A DNA stretch of 64,000 bases. Source: Pseudomonas veronii. Its GTDB lineage: Bacteria > Pseudomonadota > Gammaproteobacteria > Pseudomonadales > Pseudomonadaceae. Position 1 is the stretch's first letter. Every line of letters begins with the position of its first letter. A program made the position numbers and the translations under genes. The DNA is taken from positions 26,689-90,688 of the forward strand of contig NZ_JYLL01000026.1 of the NCBI RefSeq assembly GCF_001439695.1, written 5' to 3'. The notes under the pieces are model-generated. The model was not told the origin of the DNA and did not search any database. It was given only the letters and a program-made list of their open reading frames with translations. This document shows, piece after piece, positions 44,125 through 53,778 of this stretch.

Positions 44125-44951
44125 GCCTTGGCCGCAGACCAATCGATCCAGCCAAACTGCCAGGTCGCCAGGATCAGCAAGCCGAATGCAATCCGATACC
44201 AGGCAAATGCCGCATAGCTATGGCTGGCGATGAACTTGAGCAGGCCCTTGACCGCAATCATCGCGAAGATGAACGAGGTGACAAACCCGATGGCGAACAC
44301 CGGCAGGTCAGCCGGCTGGAACAGGTCACGGTACTTGTAGCCCGAATACACCGCCGCACCGACCATGGTCGGCATGGCCAGAAAGAACGAAAACTCGGTG
44401 GCGGTCTTGCGCGACAGGCCGAACAGCAGGCCGCCGATAATGGTCGAGCCCGAGCGCGAGGTGCCCGGGATCATCGCCAAGCACTGGGCAAAACCGACCT
44501 TGAGCGCGTCCTTCCAGCTGATCTCATCGACGCTCTCGGCATGCACTTCATGCTCGCGCCGCTCGGCCCACAACATCACGATGCCGCCCACCACCAACGC
44601 CGTGGCGACGGTGATCGGGTTGAACAGGTAATGGTGAATCAGATCAGCGAAAATCACCCCCAGCACCACGGCCGGCAGGAACGCGATCAGCAGGTTGACG
44701 GTAAAGCGCTGTGCATTGCGCTGGGTCGGCAAACCGGTCACCACGTCGAGGATCTTGCGGCGAAACTCCCAGACCACCGCCAGAATCGCGCCGAGCTGAA
44801 TGATGATGTTGAACGCCATGGCGCGTTCGCCGCCAAAGTCGAGCAAGTCGGCGACGATAATCTGGTGGCCGGTACTGGAGATCGGCAAAAACTCCGTCAG
44901 CCCTTCTACCACGCCGAGTATCAACGCCTGTGCGGCGGTCCACAAATCCAT
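44121..44951 (-). CDS. uppP: Undecaprenyl-diphosphatase UppP/BacA
   Basis: The 276-residue integral membrane enzyme has both catalytic motifs: EGLTEFLPISSTGH near the N terminus and PGTSRSGSTIIGGL in the middle. It recycles undecaprenyl pyrophosphate to the monophosphate carrier for peptidoglycan and O-antigen synthesis, and confers bacitracin tolerance. A DUF1294 gene is translationally coupled downstream. Confidence 0.93.
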   Translation of the reverse strand: MDLWTAAQALILGVVEGLTEFLPISSTGHQIIVADLLDFGGERAMAFNIIIQLGAILAVVWEFRRKILDVVTGLPTQRNAQRFTVNLLIAFLPAVVLGVIFADLIHHYLFNPITVATALVVGGIVMLWAERREHEVHAESVDEISWKDALKVGFAQCLAMIPGTSRSGSTIIGGLLFGLSRKTATEFSFFLAMPTMVGAAVYSGYKYRDLFQPADLPVFAIGFVTSFIFAMIAVKGLLKFIASHSYAAFAWYRIAFGLLILATWQFGWIDWSAAKA

Positions 44952-45180
44952 ACTTCCCCCAAAGGTCTTGCGCTAAGACAAGCCTCGTTAGTCTTTTTAA
45001 TGGTTCACTGACGTTGAGCGCACTAAAGGCCCGGTGTTGATATTCAACGCCGGTCTGCAAAAATTCCGTGAAAAATCAGGCAGTACTCAGGTTTTTCGAT
45101 TTCGGGCCGAAAGCCTATCAGACAAGGCGTAAAAGTCGATGCAACGCCGAGAATTATAAAAAGCACGGAGTGACAGGACG

Positions 45181-46815
45181 ATGAACAGTTTACGCAATAT
45201 GTCGATCAGCCGCCGTCTCTGGTTGATCCTGGTAGTCGCCGTGTTGATGCTGTTGGCCCTGGGTTTGCTGATGCTCAAACAGATCCATGACGACCTCTAT
45301 CAAGCCAAAAGCCTGCAGACCCGACACGTCGTACAGACCGCCAGTGGAATCCTGACGTTTTATCACGGCCTCGAAACCAGCGGCGTCATGCCCCGTGAAG
45401 CGGCACAGAAACAAGCCCTGAGCGCGGTGCGCGGCCTGCGCTATAACAAAGACGAATATTTCTGGATCAACGACCTGACGCCGGTGATGATCATGCACCC
45501 GGCCAACCCCAAGCTCGATGGCCAGAACCTCTCGTCGATTCGCGACCCGGACGGCTTTGCAATATTCAACGAGTTCGTGAGCCTGGCCAAGGCCAAGGGT
45601 GCCGGTATCGTCAATTACCGCTGGCCGAAGCCGGGTGCCGATACGCCGATAGAAAAAACCTCGTATATCCAGTTGTTCGAACCGTGGGGCTGGATCATCG
45701 GCTCCGGCGTGTATGTGGATGACGTGCAAGCCGAATTCAACGCGCAAGTGTGGAAAGCCTCGGGTGTCGGCCTGGGCATCGCCGTGGTCATGGCCCTCCT
45801 GGTCTCGTTGATTGTGCGCAGCATCGTGCGCCCGCTGCAGGCCGCCGTGAATGCCATGGCCAATATCGCCAGCGGCGAGAGCGACCTGACGCGCAGCCTC
45901 GACACCCATGGCCGTGACGAAGTCACTCAACTGTCCCAGCACTTCAACAGCTTCACCGCCAAGCTGCGCCACGTCGTCGGCCAGTTGCAGATGTGCGCGA
46001 ATGCGCTGGGCCAGTCCTCCACTGAGCTGGGCAACAACGCCAGCCAGGCCCACGACCGCAGCCAGCAACAGTCGCAACAGATGGAACTGGTGGCCACCGC
46101 GGTCAATGAAGTCACCTACGGCGTGCAGGACGTGGCCAAGAATGCCGAGCACGCCGCCAGCGAAATGCGCGATGCCCAGGCCCAGGCCGAGCAAGGCCAA
46201 GTGAACATCGACAGCAGCTTGCAGCAGATCGACCAACTGTCCACCACCATCAGCCAGGCCGTGGAAGTGATTCGCACCCTGTCGAGCGAAAGCACGCAGA
46301 TCGGTGGCGTGCTCGAAGTGATCCGCTCCATCGCTGACCAGACCAACCTGCTCGCCCTCAACGCCGCCATCGAAGCCGCGCGCGCCGGTGAGCAAGGCCG
46401 CGGGTTTGCGGTGGTGGCGGACGAAGTGCGGCTGCTGGCCCAACGCACGCAGAAATCCACTGCTGAAATCCAGGTCATGATCGAGCGTCTGCAAGGTCAC
46501 TCGGAAGCGGCCGTCAAGGTCATCAGCGACAGCCACAGCGCGTCGCAACTGACCATCGAACAGGCCGGCCAGGCCGGGGCCAGCCTCACCGCCATCGGCC
46601 AGGCCCTGCGCAACCTCAATGGCCTGAATGCCTCGATCGCCAGCGCCACCCTGCAACAGGCCCACGTGGTCGAGGACATCAACCAGAACGTGACCCAGGC
46701 CGCCGGGTTGTCCCACAACACGGCAGTGGCGGCCGAACAGTCCAGCGTGGCCAGCGCACACTTGCGCGGGTTGAGCGAGCAGCTCGACGGCCTGCTGCGT
46801 CAATTCAAAGTCTGA
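45181..46815 (+). CDS. Methyl-accepting chemotaxis protein with single-Cache sensor
   Basis: The 544-residue receptor has TM1 at about residues 14-34 and a periplasmic sCache domain (about 38-190, with the NKDEYFWINDLTPVMIMHP and EPWGWIIGSGVYVDD landmarks). TM2 is at about 200-220 and a HAMP domain follows to about 270. The cytoplasmic signalling hairpin carries IRSIADQTNLLALNAAIEAARAGEQGRGFAVVADEVRLLAQRT. sCache_2 sensors of this type often bind short organic acids. No methylation pentapeptide tail is seen. Confidence 0.92.
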   Translation: MNSLRNMSISRRLWLILVVAVLMLLALGLLMLKQIHDDLYQAKSLQTRHVVQTASGILTFYHGLETSGVMPREAAQKQALSAVRGLRYNKDEYFWINDLTPVMIMHPANPKLDGQNLSSIRDPDGFAIFNEFVSLAKAKGAGIVNYRWPKPGADTPIEKTSYIQLFEPWGWIIGSGVYVDDVQAEFNAQVWKASGVGLGIAVVMALLVSLIVRSIVRPLQAAVNAMANIASGESDLTRSLDTHGRDEVTQLSQHFNSFTAKLRHVVGQLQMCANALGQSSTELGNNASQAHDRSQQQSQQMELVATAVNEVTYGVQDVAKNAEHAASEMRDAQAQAEQGQVNIDSSLQQIDQLSTTISQAVEVIRTLSSESTQIGGVLEVIRSIADQTNLLALNAAIEAARAGEQGRGFAVVADEVRLLAQRTQKSTAEIQVMIERLQGHSEAAVKVISDSHSASQLTIEQAGQAGASLTAIGQALRNLNGLNASIASATLQQAHVVEDINQNVTQAAGLSHNTAVAAEQSSVASAHLRGLSEQLDGLLRQFKV

Positions 46816-46828
46816 CGCCACTCAAACT

Positions 46829-46854
46829 GTGGGAGGGGCTTGCTCCCTCCCACA
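46829..46854. repeat. REP-like hairpin
   Basis: TGTGGGAGGG (46829-46838) pairs with CCCTCCCACA (46845-46854) around GCTTGC. This is the common Pseudomonas REP sequence. It lies between the chemoreceptor and pnuC and may also attenuate transcription. Confidence 0.85.
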
Positions 46855-46921
46855 TTTGCCTTCCTGTGTTTTGAAGATTGGTTACAATCCCCGCCCTTTC
46901 CCTCTCTCCCAAGGAACCACC

Positions 46922-47488
46922 ATGTCCGGGCTTGAACTGTTCGCCGCCGCGCTGGGGGTGATCGCTGTCTGGCTGACGGTCAAACAAAACCCCTGGTGCT
47001 GGCCCATCGGTCTGGTGATGGTGCTGCTCTACACCTGGGTGTTCTACGACGTGAAACTCTATTCCGACATGCTGTTGCAGGTGGTCTACGCCGCCCTGCA
47101 AGTCTACGGCTGGTGGCAGTGGACCCGACGCGCCGGGGACATCAAGCCAGGTCGCCAAGTCACCAGCCTGGGCTGGTCCGCGATCCTTACCAGCCTGGCT
47201 ATCGGCGCGGTCGGCAGCCTGTTGCTCGGCGCCGCCATGGCTCACTGGACCGACGCCGCCCAACCCTGGCTCGACGCCGCCCTCACCGGCTTCAGCCTGG
47301 TGGCGCAGATGTGGATGGCGCAAAAGCGCGTGCAGTGCTGGCCATTGTGGATTGCCGTGGATGTAATTTTCGTCGGGTTGTTCCTCTATAAAGGCCTCTA
47401 CCTCACCGCCGCGCTCTATGCGCTGTTCACCGCGATCGCCGTGCAAGGCTGGCGCGAATGGCGCGCCGACCCGGCGTTGCGCGCATGA
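46922..47488 (+). CDS. pnuC: Nicotinamide riboside transporter PnuC
   Basis: The 188-residue membrane protein has about seven helices and the PnuC motifs VKQNPWCWPIGLVMVLLYTWVFYDVKLYSDMLLQVVYA (pieces) and YGWWQWTR. ATG 46922 is preceded by CAAGGAACC. It imports nicotinamide riboside and overlaps the downstream kinase gene (GCATGA), giving a compact NAD-salvage pair. Confidence 0.92.
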   Translation: MSGLELFAAALGVIAVWLTVKQNPWCWPIGLVMVLLYTWVFYDVKLYSDMLLQVVYAALQVYGWWQWTRRAGDIKPGRQVTSLGWSAILTSLAIGAVGSLLLGAAMAHWTDAAQPWLDAALTGFSLVAQMWMAQKRVQCWPLWIAVDVIFVGLFLYKGLYLTAALYALFTAIAVQGWREWRADPALRA

Positions 47489-48003
47489 AGGTGGTGGTCC
47501 TGGCCGGCCCCGAATCCAGCGGTAAAAGCTGGTTGGCCGCGCAGTTGCAAACGCAGTTCGGCGGACTGATGGTGGGCGAGTACGTGCGGCACTTCATCGA
47601 CCACCATCAGCGCGACACCACGCTGGCCGACATCCCGGCCATCGCCCGCGGACAACTGGCCTGGGAAGATGCCGCCCGCGCCGAGCGCCCTGCGCTGCTG
47701 ATCCTCGACACGCACCTGCTGACCAACAGACTCTGGAGCCAGACCCTGTTCGGCGACTATCCGACATGGCTTGACGACGAACTGCTGGCCCGCCACTACG
47801 ACCTGCACCTGCTGCTGTCCCCCGACGACGTGGAATGGACCGCCGACGGCCAGCGTTGCCAGCCGGAACTGGCCGACCGCCAGGCGTTTTTCCAGCACAG
47901 CCTGGATTGGATGCAGCAGCATCGCCAGGCCCTGGTGGTGATCAGGGGAAATTGGGAAGAACGCCGCGCCAAAGCCTTCGCGGCCGTCAAACAGATACTG
48001 TAG
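47485..48003 (+). CDS. nadR: NadR-like nicotinamide riboside kinase (AAA-type ATPase)
   Basis: The 172-residue P-loop protein has Walker A GPESSGKSWL and the GEYVRHFIDHH, ILDTHLLTNRLWS and EWTADGQRCQP segments of the C-terminal kinase domain of NadR. It lacks the N-terminal repressor and NMN adenylyltransferase domains of E. coli NadR, so it should act only as riboside kinase. Coupled to pnuC by overlap, it would trap imported nicotinamide riboside as NMN. Confidence 0.88.
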   Translation: MKVVVLAGPESSGKSWLAAQLQTQFGGLMVGEYVRHFIDHHQRDTTLADIPAIARGQLAWEDAARAERPALLILDTHLLTNRLWSQTLFGDYPTWLDDELLARHYDLHLLLSPDDVEWTADGQRCQPELADRQAFFQHSLDWMQQHRQALVVIRGNWEERRAKAFAAVKQIL

Positions 48004-48096
48004 GAGCGAGCTTGCTCGCGAAAAACGCAAGAACACCGCGTTAATCCAGAATGCCCGCGTTATCGTTGACGCTCTTCGCGAGCAAGCTCGCTCCTA
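48001..48096. repeat. REPIN: 22-bp inverted pair of REP sequences
   Basis: TAGGAGCGAGCTTGCTCGCG plus AA (48001-48022) is repeated inverted and exact at 48075-48096, with 52 bp between. Each arm also contains its own palindrome. This is the standard pseudomonad REP doublet, mobilised by RAYT transposases. It overlaps the nadR stop codon. Confidence 0.9.
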
Positions 48097-48112
48097 CAGT
48101 GAGTTGCAGCGC

Positions 48113-48693
48113 TTAGTAGCCCAGGGACAGGCCGGTATTGCGACGCGGGTCGTTGGCCCCATAGAAACGGTTGTTGCCGACCGGCTTGCCGTCCAGGGAT
48201 GGCGCGCCCACCAGGATCGCCGCCAAGTGGTTGGCATCCTGTGGCCCGGCAAACTTGTGGCCCCAGCTCTCAAGGATCTTCTGCGTATCCGGGCTGACCG
48301 CGAAGGTCTCGAGGTTGGTGGTGTCCGGCATCCACTGCTGGTGGAAACGCGGCGCGTCGACGGCCTCCTGGATGTTCATCTTGTAATCGATGACGTTGAG
48401 AATCGTCAGCAAGGTCGCGGTAATGATGCGACTGCCGCCCGGCGTACCGACCACCATCACCGCCTTGCCATCCTTGGTCACGATGGTCGGGCTCATCGAC
48501 GACAGCGGCGCCTTGCCTGGTGCGATGGCGTTGGCTTCACCCTGGACCAGGCCGTACATGTTCGGCACGCCGACCTTGACGGTGAAATCGTCCATTTCAT
48601 CGTTGAGAATCACCCCGGTCTTGCTCGCCATCACACCGGCACCGAACCAGTCATTGAGGGTGTAGGTCACCGAGACCGCGTTGCCCCACTTGT
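48113..48693 (-). pseudogene. ggt: Gamma-glutamyltranspeptidase, 3' part (split by insertion)
   Basis: The frame encodes the C-terminal subunit from KWGNAVSVTYTLNDWFGAG through the SPTIV, GTPGGSRIIT and DAPRFHQQW landmarks to NTGLSLGY-stop. It is continuous with the 5' part at 53959-55110: joining at the shared CCACTTGT core restores SIVDK-WGNAV. The open frame runs on into the element (MLQGLPN) only by chance. GGT cleaves glutathione gamma-glutamyl bonds in the periplasm. This copy cannot produce an intact enzyme while the element is present. Confidence 0.9.
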
Positions 48694-48774
48694 TTGGTAG
48701 ACCTTGTAACACTGTTATACCAGCAAAACCCCCACTGGCAGGGGCTTCCGGTCTAATAACACTTATCGGACTTT

Positions 48775-49191
48775 CTATCGCTTAAGTTCATGAACATTAG
48801 GGCTGATCAGTCTCAATTTCAGCTGCTGATTCTCAAGCATCAGAGACGCGTTCACAGACGCGATTTCCGCGAGCTGTGCCTTTAGCTCGGCGATGTCGGC
48901 TCGGAGCTCAGCAGCCTTCTTGCGCTGCTCCGTGAGCGTCTGCTTAACCGCATCCCTGTCTTCACGGACATCCTTGTTGGCCAATCGCCTGATCTGCTCG
49001 GCTAGATCAGGATGGTTGTTGTGGATAGTCGCATTACTGACCCCCGCCTCTTCAGCAACGGCTTTGATTGAAATCTTGCGATCTTTGCTAACAACTTTAG
49101 GGCGACCTTTCGTGATGGCAATAATAGCGATGCGAATCGCATTCCGGGTGAGCTCTCCCTTGCTGATGGATGTCTTTTCACCAACGCTCAT
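48775..49191 (-). CDS. Small HTH/coiled-coil protein of the recombinase element (TnpC-like)
   Basis: The 138-residue protein has an N-terminal HTH (ISIKAVAEEAGVSNATIHNNHPDL) followed by a long charged coiled coil (residues about 70-130, KKAAELRADIAELKAQLAEI). This layout resembles TnpC/DUF6262-type accessory proteins that follow paired or trio tyrosine recombinases. Its ATG overlaps the stop of the third recombinase (ATGA). It probably aids DNA binding or sets the directionality of recombination. Confidence 0.7.
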   Translation of the reverse strand: MSVGEKTSISKGELTRNAIRIAIIAITKGRPKVVSKDRKISIKAVAEEAGVSNATIHNNHPDLAEQIRRLANKDVREDRDAVKQTLTEQRKKAAELRADIAELKAQLAEIASVNASLMLENQQLKLRLISPNVHELKR

Positions 49192-51035
49192 ACGCTGCCC
49201 TCTACTGTTACACCCAGGTCAGATAATACCTTCACGCACCGATCCAAATCTCGTTTCACGCGCTCGATTCCCGAAGCGCCAATGTCGGTAAGATGGATGA
49301 GTTCCTGTTGCTGTGAGTAGATTCCCTTCCATATCGGGATTTTAGTATCGTCGATCAGGGAATGAGAGCAATCTGCACAGCGAGTAGCTTCCACACCTAC
49401 ACCACCAACGCAGCCGACTAAATCATGTGTACACCATGCGACTGCGGTGGAGCGGATGAATACGGTGTCAGATACCGTCTTGACCATCTCGGAGTGAGTT
49501 GAATAAGTCTGCACCTTAGCAGCACGATAGTTTCTGACTGTTTCAGCTAAGCCGCCACTGAGCGGCGTGGATTCGTTTAAGGCATGGTCAAAAATGTCGT
49601 TTTTGGCTTCATAGAATGCCGCCATGACCTCGTCAAGTAATTCGGAGTCTCGCTGTTCATGGGAGGCATAAAGCGCAGTCATATCCAACGTCCAATGTTT
49701 AAAATGCGTTTTCAAATAGCGTATATCGCCCATTGCGCTACGAACCACGTAGACCGCAAAGGTACGCCTGAATTGATGAGGTGCTATATCCCAAGTGATT
49801 CCGATTTTTTCACAATACTGGCGAATCAGGCTTCCTAACCATCCACCTGTGATCGTTCTGATTTCACCTGTCGAAGGATCCTTACCAATAAATATTGCAT
49901 CCTGGTGAACCTCCAGGGCCGCCGTTTGGAGGCAGTCTGGATCGGACATTAGGCGATCCTTAATATTGCGCTCGAGTTCACAACGCAGATGCATGGTTAT
50001 ACGGGATGCTGCAGCAGTAGCTTTCTTAGTTATGTCTGTAACGATCCATTCTGCATCGCCTTCATAAGTTTTTTCTGAACGCCCCCTGAGCCAGTGAATA
50101 AGACCGCCGTCATCATCCAGGGTAGAGAAATAGCAGTCAGTCTTAAGAGATAGAAGCTCATGATTCCTGACGCCACTGGTGGTAAGAATGATAACTGCAG
50201 ATGCTATGTAAGCATTCCTAATAGCCTTATTAAGTTCACGCTCTCCACCTGAGTAGCCCATACTTTTCAGGTAAGGCATCGTATGCAATGTTGAATAACC
50301 TGGCCCAGGGATTCGGCTCTTAATAGCCCTGCACTCGTCTTTAAGATCTAAGAGCCAATCAATATTTTCAATATCCTCTACTGATTTTTGAAACAGGAGG
50401 GAAAGAACAGAATCCGGAATTACAGGGGTTTTACCCTTAAGATACCAAGCTGTACCATTTTTTCCAGAAAGAGTAGAGGCAGATGAATCTGGCCATGGAT
50501 GAGGCATTGGGTCAGTCGTATCCTGGCTCAGGTGATGCAATGTTTCTATAGCGGTAAATCGAAGTCTGCGCGAGTCTACAGACAGCGTTTCCGAATTCCG
50601 CCCTTTCAGAGACTTAGTATCCAAAACATAATTGGAAAACAAGACAGGACTTATATCTTTGAGATTTACCGTGTGCTTCGCCACGTAGTTAAGAAAACTT
50701 AGCGCGCCTACGAAGAAGTTTACAATTGTGGCACCTCTGGGCGCCCCCTGATTAAAGACACCGAACAGGTAATACTTCAATATGCACACCTTCATAAGGT
50801 GTCGAAAGCTTTCAGGAATCCTTCTGAAGTCGAGCTTCTTGAAAGAGCCAGCAGTGTTAGTCGTGAAGTATGAGTCAGGTATATTCCATATATCATCGCT
50901 AAACTTGCTAAGCACTGACCAGCTTCCACTTGCCGTTTGCGCAAAAGAAAATATCACATTACTGAAATCGTTATCCTGCAGGGCTCCTGCTGCCAACTCT
51001 GAGTTCAAAATCAGCTTATCTACTGCGCGGGCCAT
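49188..51035 (-). CDS. Tyrosine recombinase 3 (TnpB-like)
   Basis: The 615-residue protein has a complete catalytic set: Arg in TTSGVRNHELLSL, H-x-x-R in APHQFRRTFAVYV, His in HFKHWTLDMT and nucleophile Tyr in ALYASH. The C-terminal tail has a Cys/His cluster (CTHDLVGCVGG, then RCADCSHS) likely to bind zinc. The start ATG at 51035 overlaps the upstream TGA and has GGAGGAG in front. Size and order match TnpB of Tn554 (about 630 residues). Confidence 0.85.
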   Translation of the reverse strand: MARAVDKLILNSELAAGALQDNDFSNVIFSFAQTASGSWSVLSKFSDDIWNIPDSYFTTNTAGSFKKLDFRRIPESFRHLMKVCILKYYLFGVFNQGAPRGATIVNFFVGALSFLNYVAKHTVNLKDISPVLFSNYVLDTKSLKGRNSETLSVDSRRLRFTAIETLHHLSQDTTDPMPHPWPDSSASTLSGKNGTAWYLKGKTPVIPDSVLSLLFQKSVEDIENIDWLLDLKDECRAIKSRIPGPGYSTLHTMPYLKSMGYSGGERELNKAIRNAYIASAVIILTTSGVRNHELLSLKTDCYFSTLDDDGGLIHWLRGRSEKTYEGDAEWIVTDITKKATAAASRITMHLRCELERNIKDRLMSDPDCLQTAALEVHQDAIFIGKDPSTGEIRTITGGWLGSLIRQYCEKIGITWDIAPHQFRRTFAVYVVRSAMGDIRYLKTHFKHWTLDMTALYASHEQRDSELLDEVMAAFYEAKNDIFDHALNESTPLSGGLAETVRNYRAAKVQTYSTHSEMVKTVSDTVFIRSTAVAWCTHDLVGCVGGVGVEATRCADCSHSLIDDTKIPIWKGIYSQQQELIHLTDIGASGIERVKRDLDRCVKVLSDLGVTVEGSV

Positions 51036-52645
51036 CAAAACTCCTCCACGGCTATCAGCGGTGAATCGATATGGTTGGTTTTCCAAAGTGGATGAGGAGA
51101 AATCTTGGCGCGTTGTTTCGCATTGAATACGACGTCGTCGCTAAACTTCGGCGCAATGTCTCTTTCAATAACGCGAATTATGTAACCATGGGTCTGCTTC
51201 CATTGCTTAGCGCCCATGTCTTTTCTTAGCGAAACGACATACATGTAGAAGCTGAACAACTTGTAGAGGTCATCCCCGGTCACCACAAAGCTTGGGCATT
51301 TGAAACACCCAAAAACCTCCAGACAAACCGAGCCGTTTTTTGGTGCCTTGTGGCCATTCTTGTTGTCCGCACAGCTTGCGACTGGCGTGCTGTCCGCGTT
51401 AAACGATAGCAACTCCTGATTACGGATCTCGCCCATGAACGCGTGGTTCTTCTCTGCCTCTGGCGGAGGAGCAAGATAGTGATCGTCACTGACCTTGAGT
51501 GTATGACCAGCCAATGCAGCAGCAATCACGGGATCGTAGCCCGAGAGCTCGAATACCCTATTAGCAAACGTTTTTCTTAGCCTAGTTATATTGACTTGCA
51601 AAGGAGTACCATCATCGCATTTCAGCTCGTACTTCTTAGACAGGAGTTTGGCGGCATACGTTAAAGGGCTAGAGGTCAATCGGGTGGGAGTAGCCTCCCT
51701 GTTGGTGCTTTGCAAAAATACAAAGAGTGAGTCCTTGTATTCACTGTTAAGCCTTAGGCTACCGTTACGAATTTCAACCATCTGAAAGACGGTATCTACC
51801 CTTGGGGCGATTTCCTGGATAGTTTCGATTTCGTCACTTCTGCGCAGCGTTGTGATGTGAGTGTTTTTTCCACGCCGCTTGAAAGTCACCAGCACCCTTT
51901 TGTGAGGATGAAATAAATGCGGCTGTAATGCATCAGTTCGAAGTTCTATTAAAGGCTGGGTATTGATGCCTGTGCAGGAAGACAACCAAAGCACGCAGTA
52001 GGAAAGGTCGCTGGCTGACAGCGGAGTGGTCTCACCTTTGATCCTATGGATCTCAGTCGAAAGAGCTTGGACAATACCCTTTCGCTCAAATTTTGAATAC
52101 GCCTTCTCGGACTTTGTAAGTCTTTTAATACTAGGGTAAGGATTTTTAGGAAGAATAGACTTGAAGTCTTGTCCATTGATCCCCAGCAGTACCGACTTTA
52201 CCCGGAAGTAAACGGTGCGTTGCGCGCCATAAGAGAATCCAACCTCAAGGTACTTCTTAAACTTAGCGATAAAACCCTTATCTATATCCGAAAGTTCAAG
52301 ATCACTCCCGACTACTGAAATCAGGCTTTCACAAAATGCGAATAACTTGACCAACCCTCCATTGCAGTAACCAATAATTGTTCCGACAGTCATTGTTAGT
52401 TGATTGCTAGAGATCGCATTTGACAAAAAACGCTCTATAGTTGACTGGCAACGATATACAATGTCGTCGTAACCTTTTGAGTAAAACGGCGCAAAGTCGA
52501 AAGTCTTTTGGTTTGAAGTGCTTGCCGGAAACGTTACACTTTTTTTGATCGGCGGAACCACTTCGCCAGGAGAATCAACCTCAGAACTAATTAATGCATT
52601 TTTAATGGTGTTCGTTTTGATCTTGAAATCTTTTTTCTTGCTCAC
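51035..52645 (-). CDS. Tyrosine recombinase 2, catalytically degenerate
   Basis: The 536-residue protein has a recombinase fold but box I reads CTGINTQPLIEL, with Asn where Arg is expected. Box II reads ITRLRKTFANRV, with Arg kept and the His position replaced. The final box AGHTLKVSDDHYLAP keeps His and Tyr. A Cys cluster follows (SCADNKNGHK, CLEVFGCFKCPSF). The GTG start at 52645 overlaps the TGA of recombinase 1. It may be a structural partner in a heteromeric complex rather than an independent catalyst. Confidence 0.75.
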   Translation of the reverse strand: MSKKKDFKIKTNTIKNALISSEVDSPGEVVPPIKKSVTFPASTSNQKTFDFAPFYSKGYDDIVYRCQSTIERFLSNAISSNQLTMTVGTIIGYCNGGLVKLFAFCESLISVVGSDLELSDIDKGFIAKFKKYLEVGFSYGAQRTVYFRVKSVLLGINGQDFKSILPKNPYPSIKRLTKSEKAYSKFERKGIVQALSTEIHRIKGETTPLSASDLSYCVLWLSSCTGINTQPLIELRTDALQPHLFHPHKRVLVTFKRRGKNTHITTLRRSDEIETIQEIAPRVDTVFQMVEIRNGSLRLNSEYKDSLFVFLQSTNREATPTRLTSSPLTYAAKLLSKKYELKCDDGTPLQVNITRLRKTFANRVFELSGYDPVIAAALAGHTLKVSDDHYLAPPPEAEKNHAFMGEIRNQELLSFNADSTPVASCADNKNGHKAPKNGSVCLEVFGCFKCPSFVVTGDDLYKLFSFYMYVVSLRKDMGAKQWKQTHGYIIRVIERDIAPKFSDDVVFNAKQRAKISPHPLWKTNHIDSPLIAVEEF

Positions 52646-53778
52646 AAAGCGATTCCCCTGCACATCTCGTCAAGCTCAGTTTGAAATTGATCCATAACAT
52701 CGCTCTCAAGGATGCTTAAATAATGCAGATATTGCTCAGTAGTGGATAGACTTGCATGCCCCATTCTATCCCTGATGTAGAGAAGCGGGTCGAATGTAGT
52801 CTTCAACTTTCTCAAAAAATATAGGGAGTGAGTCGCATAAGTATGCCGCAATATGTGTGGCCGAACGTGAAATGGCAGACCTAAGTCATTGTAAACTTTA
52901 TTTAAACCACGGCCCTTGCTACTCCATGGTAGTCCCTGAGAATTAAGAAACAATATTTTCTGATGTTCCCCAGTGATATTGGATCTTCTCCCTCTCTCCA
53001 ACTGCACATACCTCCACAAATCCTCCATGAGCCCCATAGGTATATCTATACCTCTGGGCTTTCCGCCTTTCAAAACCATATCACCCGGATCTAGGTTCAC
53101 ACGGACGTGATATTTTGAGCCGACGAATTCTGAAGGATTTCTAATATACTTAACAGGGAATGTTAGTAACTCTTGTTTCCTTAAGCCTGTTGTAAGAGCT
53201 AGTCGAGTGAGTAGCAAGTGTTCCGGGTTGGTTATTGACGCTATCAACTGAGTTACTTGATGATGCGTAAGAACTCCAAGAGTAGTCCTTGTATTCTTGA
53301 CCATTACATCTGGCGCCAATATGACCCCACCAGATGTATCGGTATGTACCAAAAAACCTTTCGGACTTCGAACCCTTACTTCTTCCAACCTATAAGGCAC
53401 GGAACTAATCCAGCCCTGCCGAAAGGAAAACTTATAGAACTTAATTATAACCCTAAGTCTAGCATTGACAGTTGACTTGCTCAGGCCGCACTCAGAAATA
53501 CTCCAATCTCGATATACCGCCAAGATTGGATTGTCACGCTCAGTGACGTCATTCCAAGCAAGTTCATTCGCCTCGCAGAAAGCCAAGTAGTCGTAAATAG
53601 CCGTACCATATATAGCCCAACTATCTTCGCTGTTAACACGACCGCGCCTTACACACTCATTGATTAGAAAGTCCAATGCTTCCGGGACAATGCACATGGC
53701 GCTGTTCAGAATGAGCGGGAAATTTGGGTATGCCCTGCCCATCAGCTTAAAGCTGTCGGTGGAGAACACGAGCTTCAT
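52642..53778 (-). CDS. Tyrosine recombinase 1 (TnpA-like)
   Basis: The 378-residue integrase has an N-terminal SAM-like core-binding domain (residues about 30-125) and a catalytic domain with all expected residues: Arg in TTGLRKQELLTF, H-x-x-R in HILRHTYATHS, His in RMGHASLSTT and nucleophile Tyr in QYLHY. It is the first gene of the element operon, with 180 bp of upstream end sequence holding the promoter. Length is close to TnpA of Tn554 (361). Confidence 0.88.
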   Translation of the reverse strand: MKLVFSTDSFKLMGRAYPNFPLILNSAMCIVPEALDFLINECVRRGRVNSEDSWAIYGTAIYDYLAFCEANELAWNDVTERDNPILAVYRDWSISECGLSKSTVNARLRVIIKFYKFSFRQGWISSVPYRLEEVRVRSPKGFLVHTDTSGGVILAPDVMVKNTRTTLGVLTHHQVTQLIASITNPEHLLLTRLALTTGLRKQELLTFPVKYIRNPSEFVGSKYHVRVNLDPGDMVLKGGKPRGIDIPMGLMEDLWRYVQLERGRRSNITGEHQKILFLNSQGLPWSSKGRGLNKVYNDLGLPFHVRPHILRHTYATHSLYFLRKLKTTFDPLLYIRDRMGHASLSTTEQYLHYLSILESDVMDQFQTELDEMCRGIAL

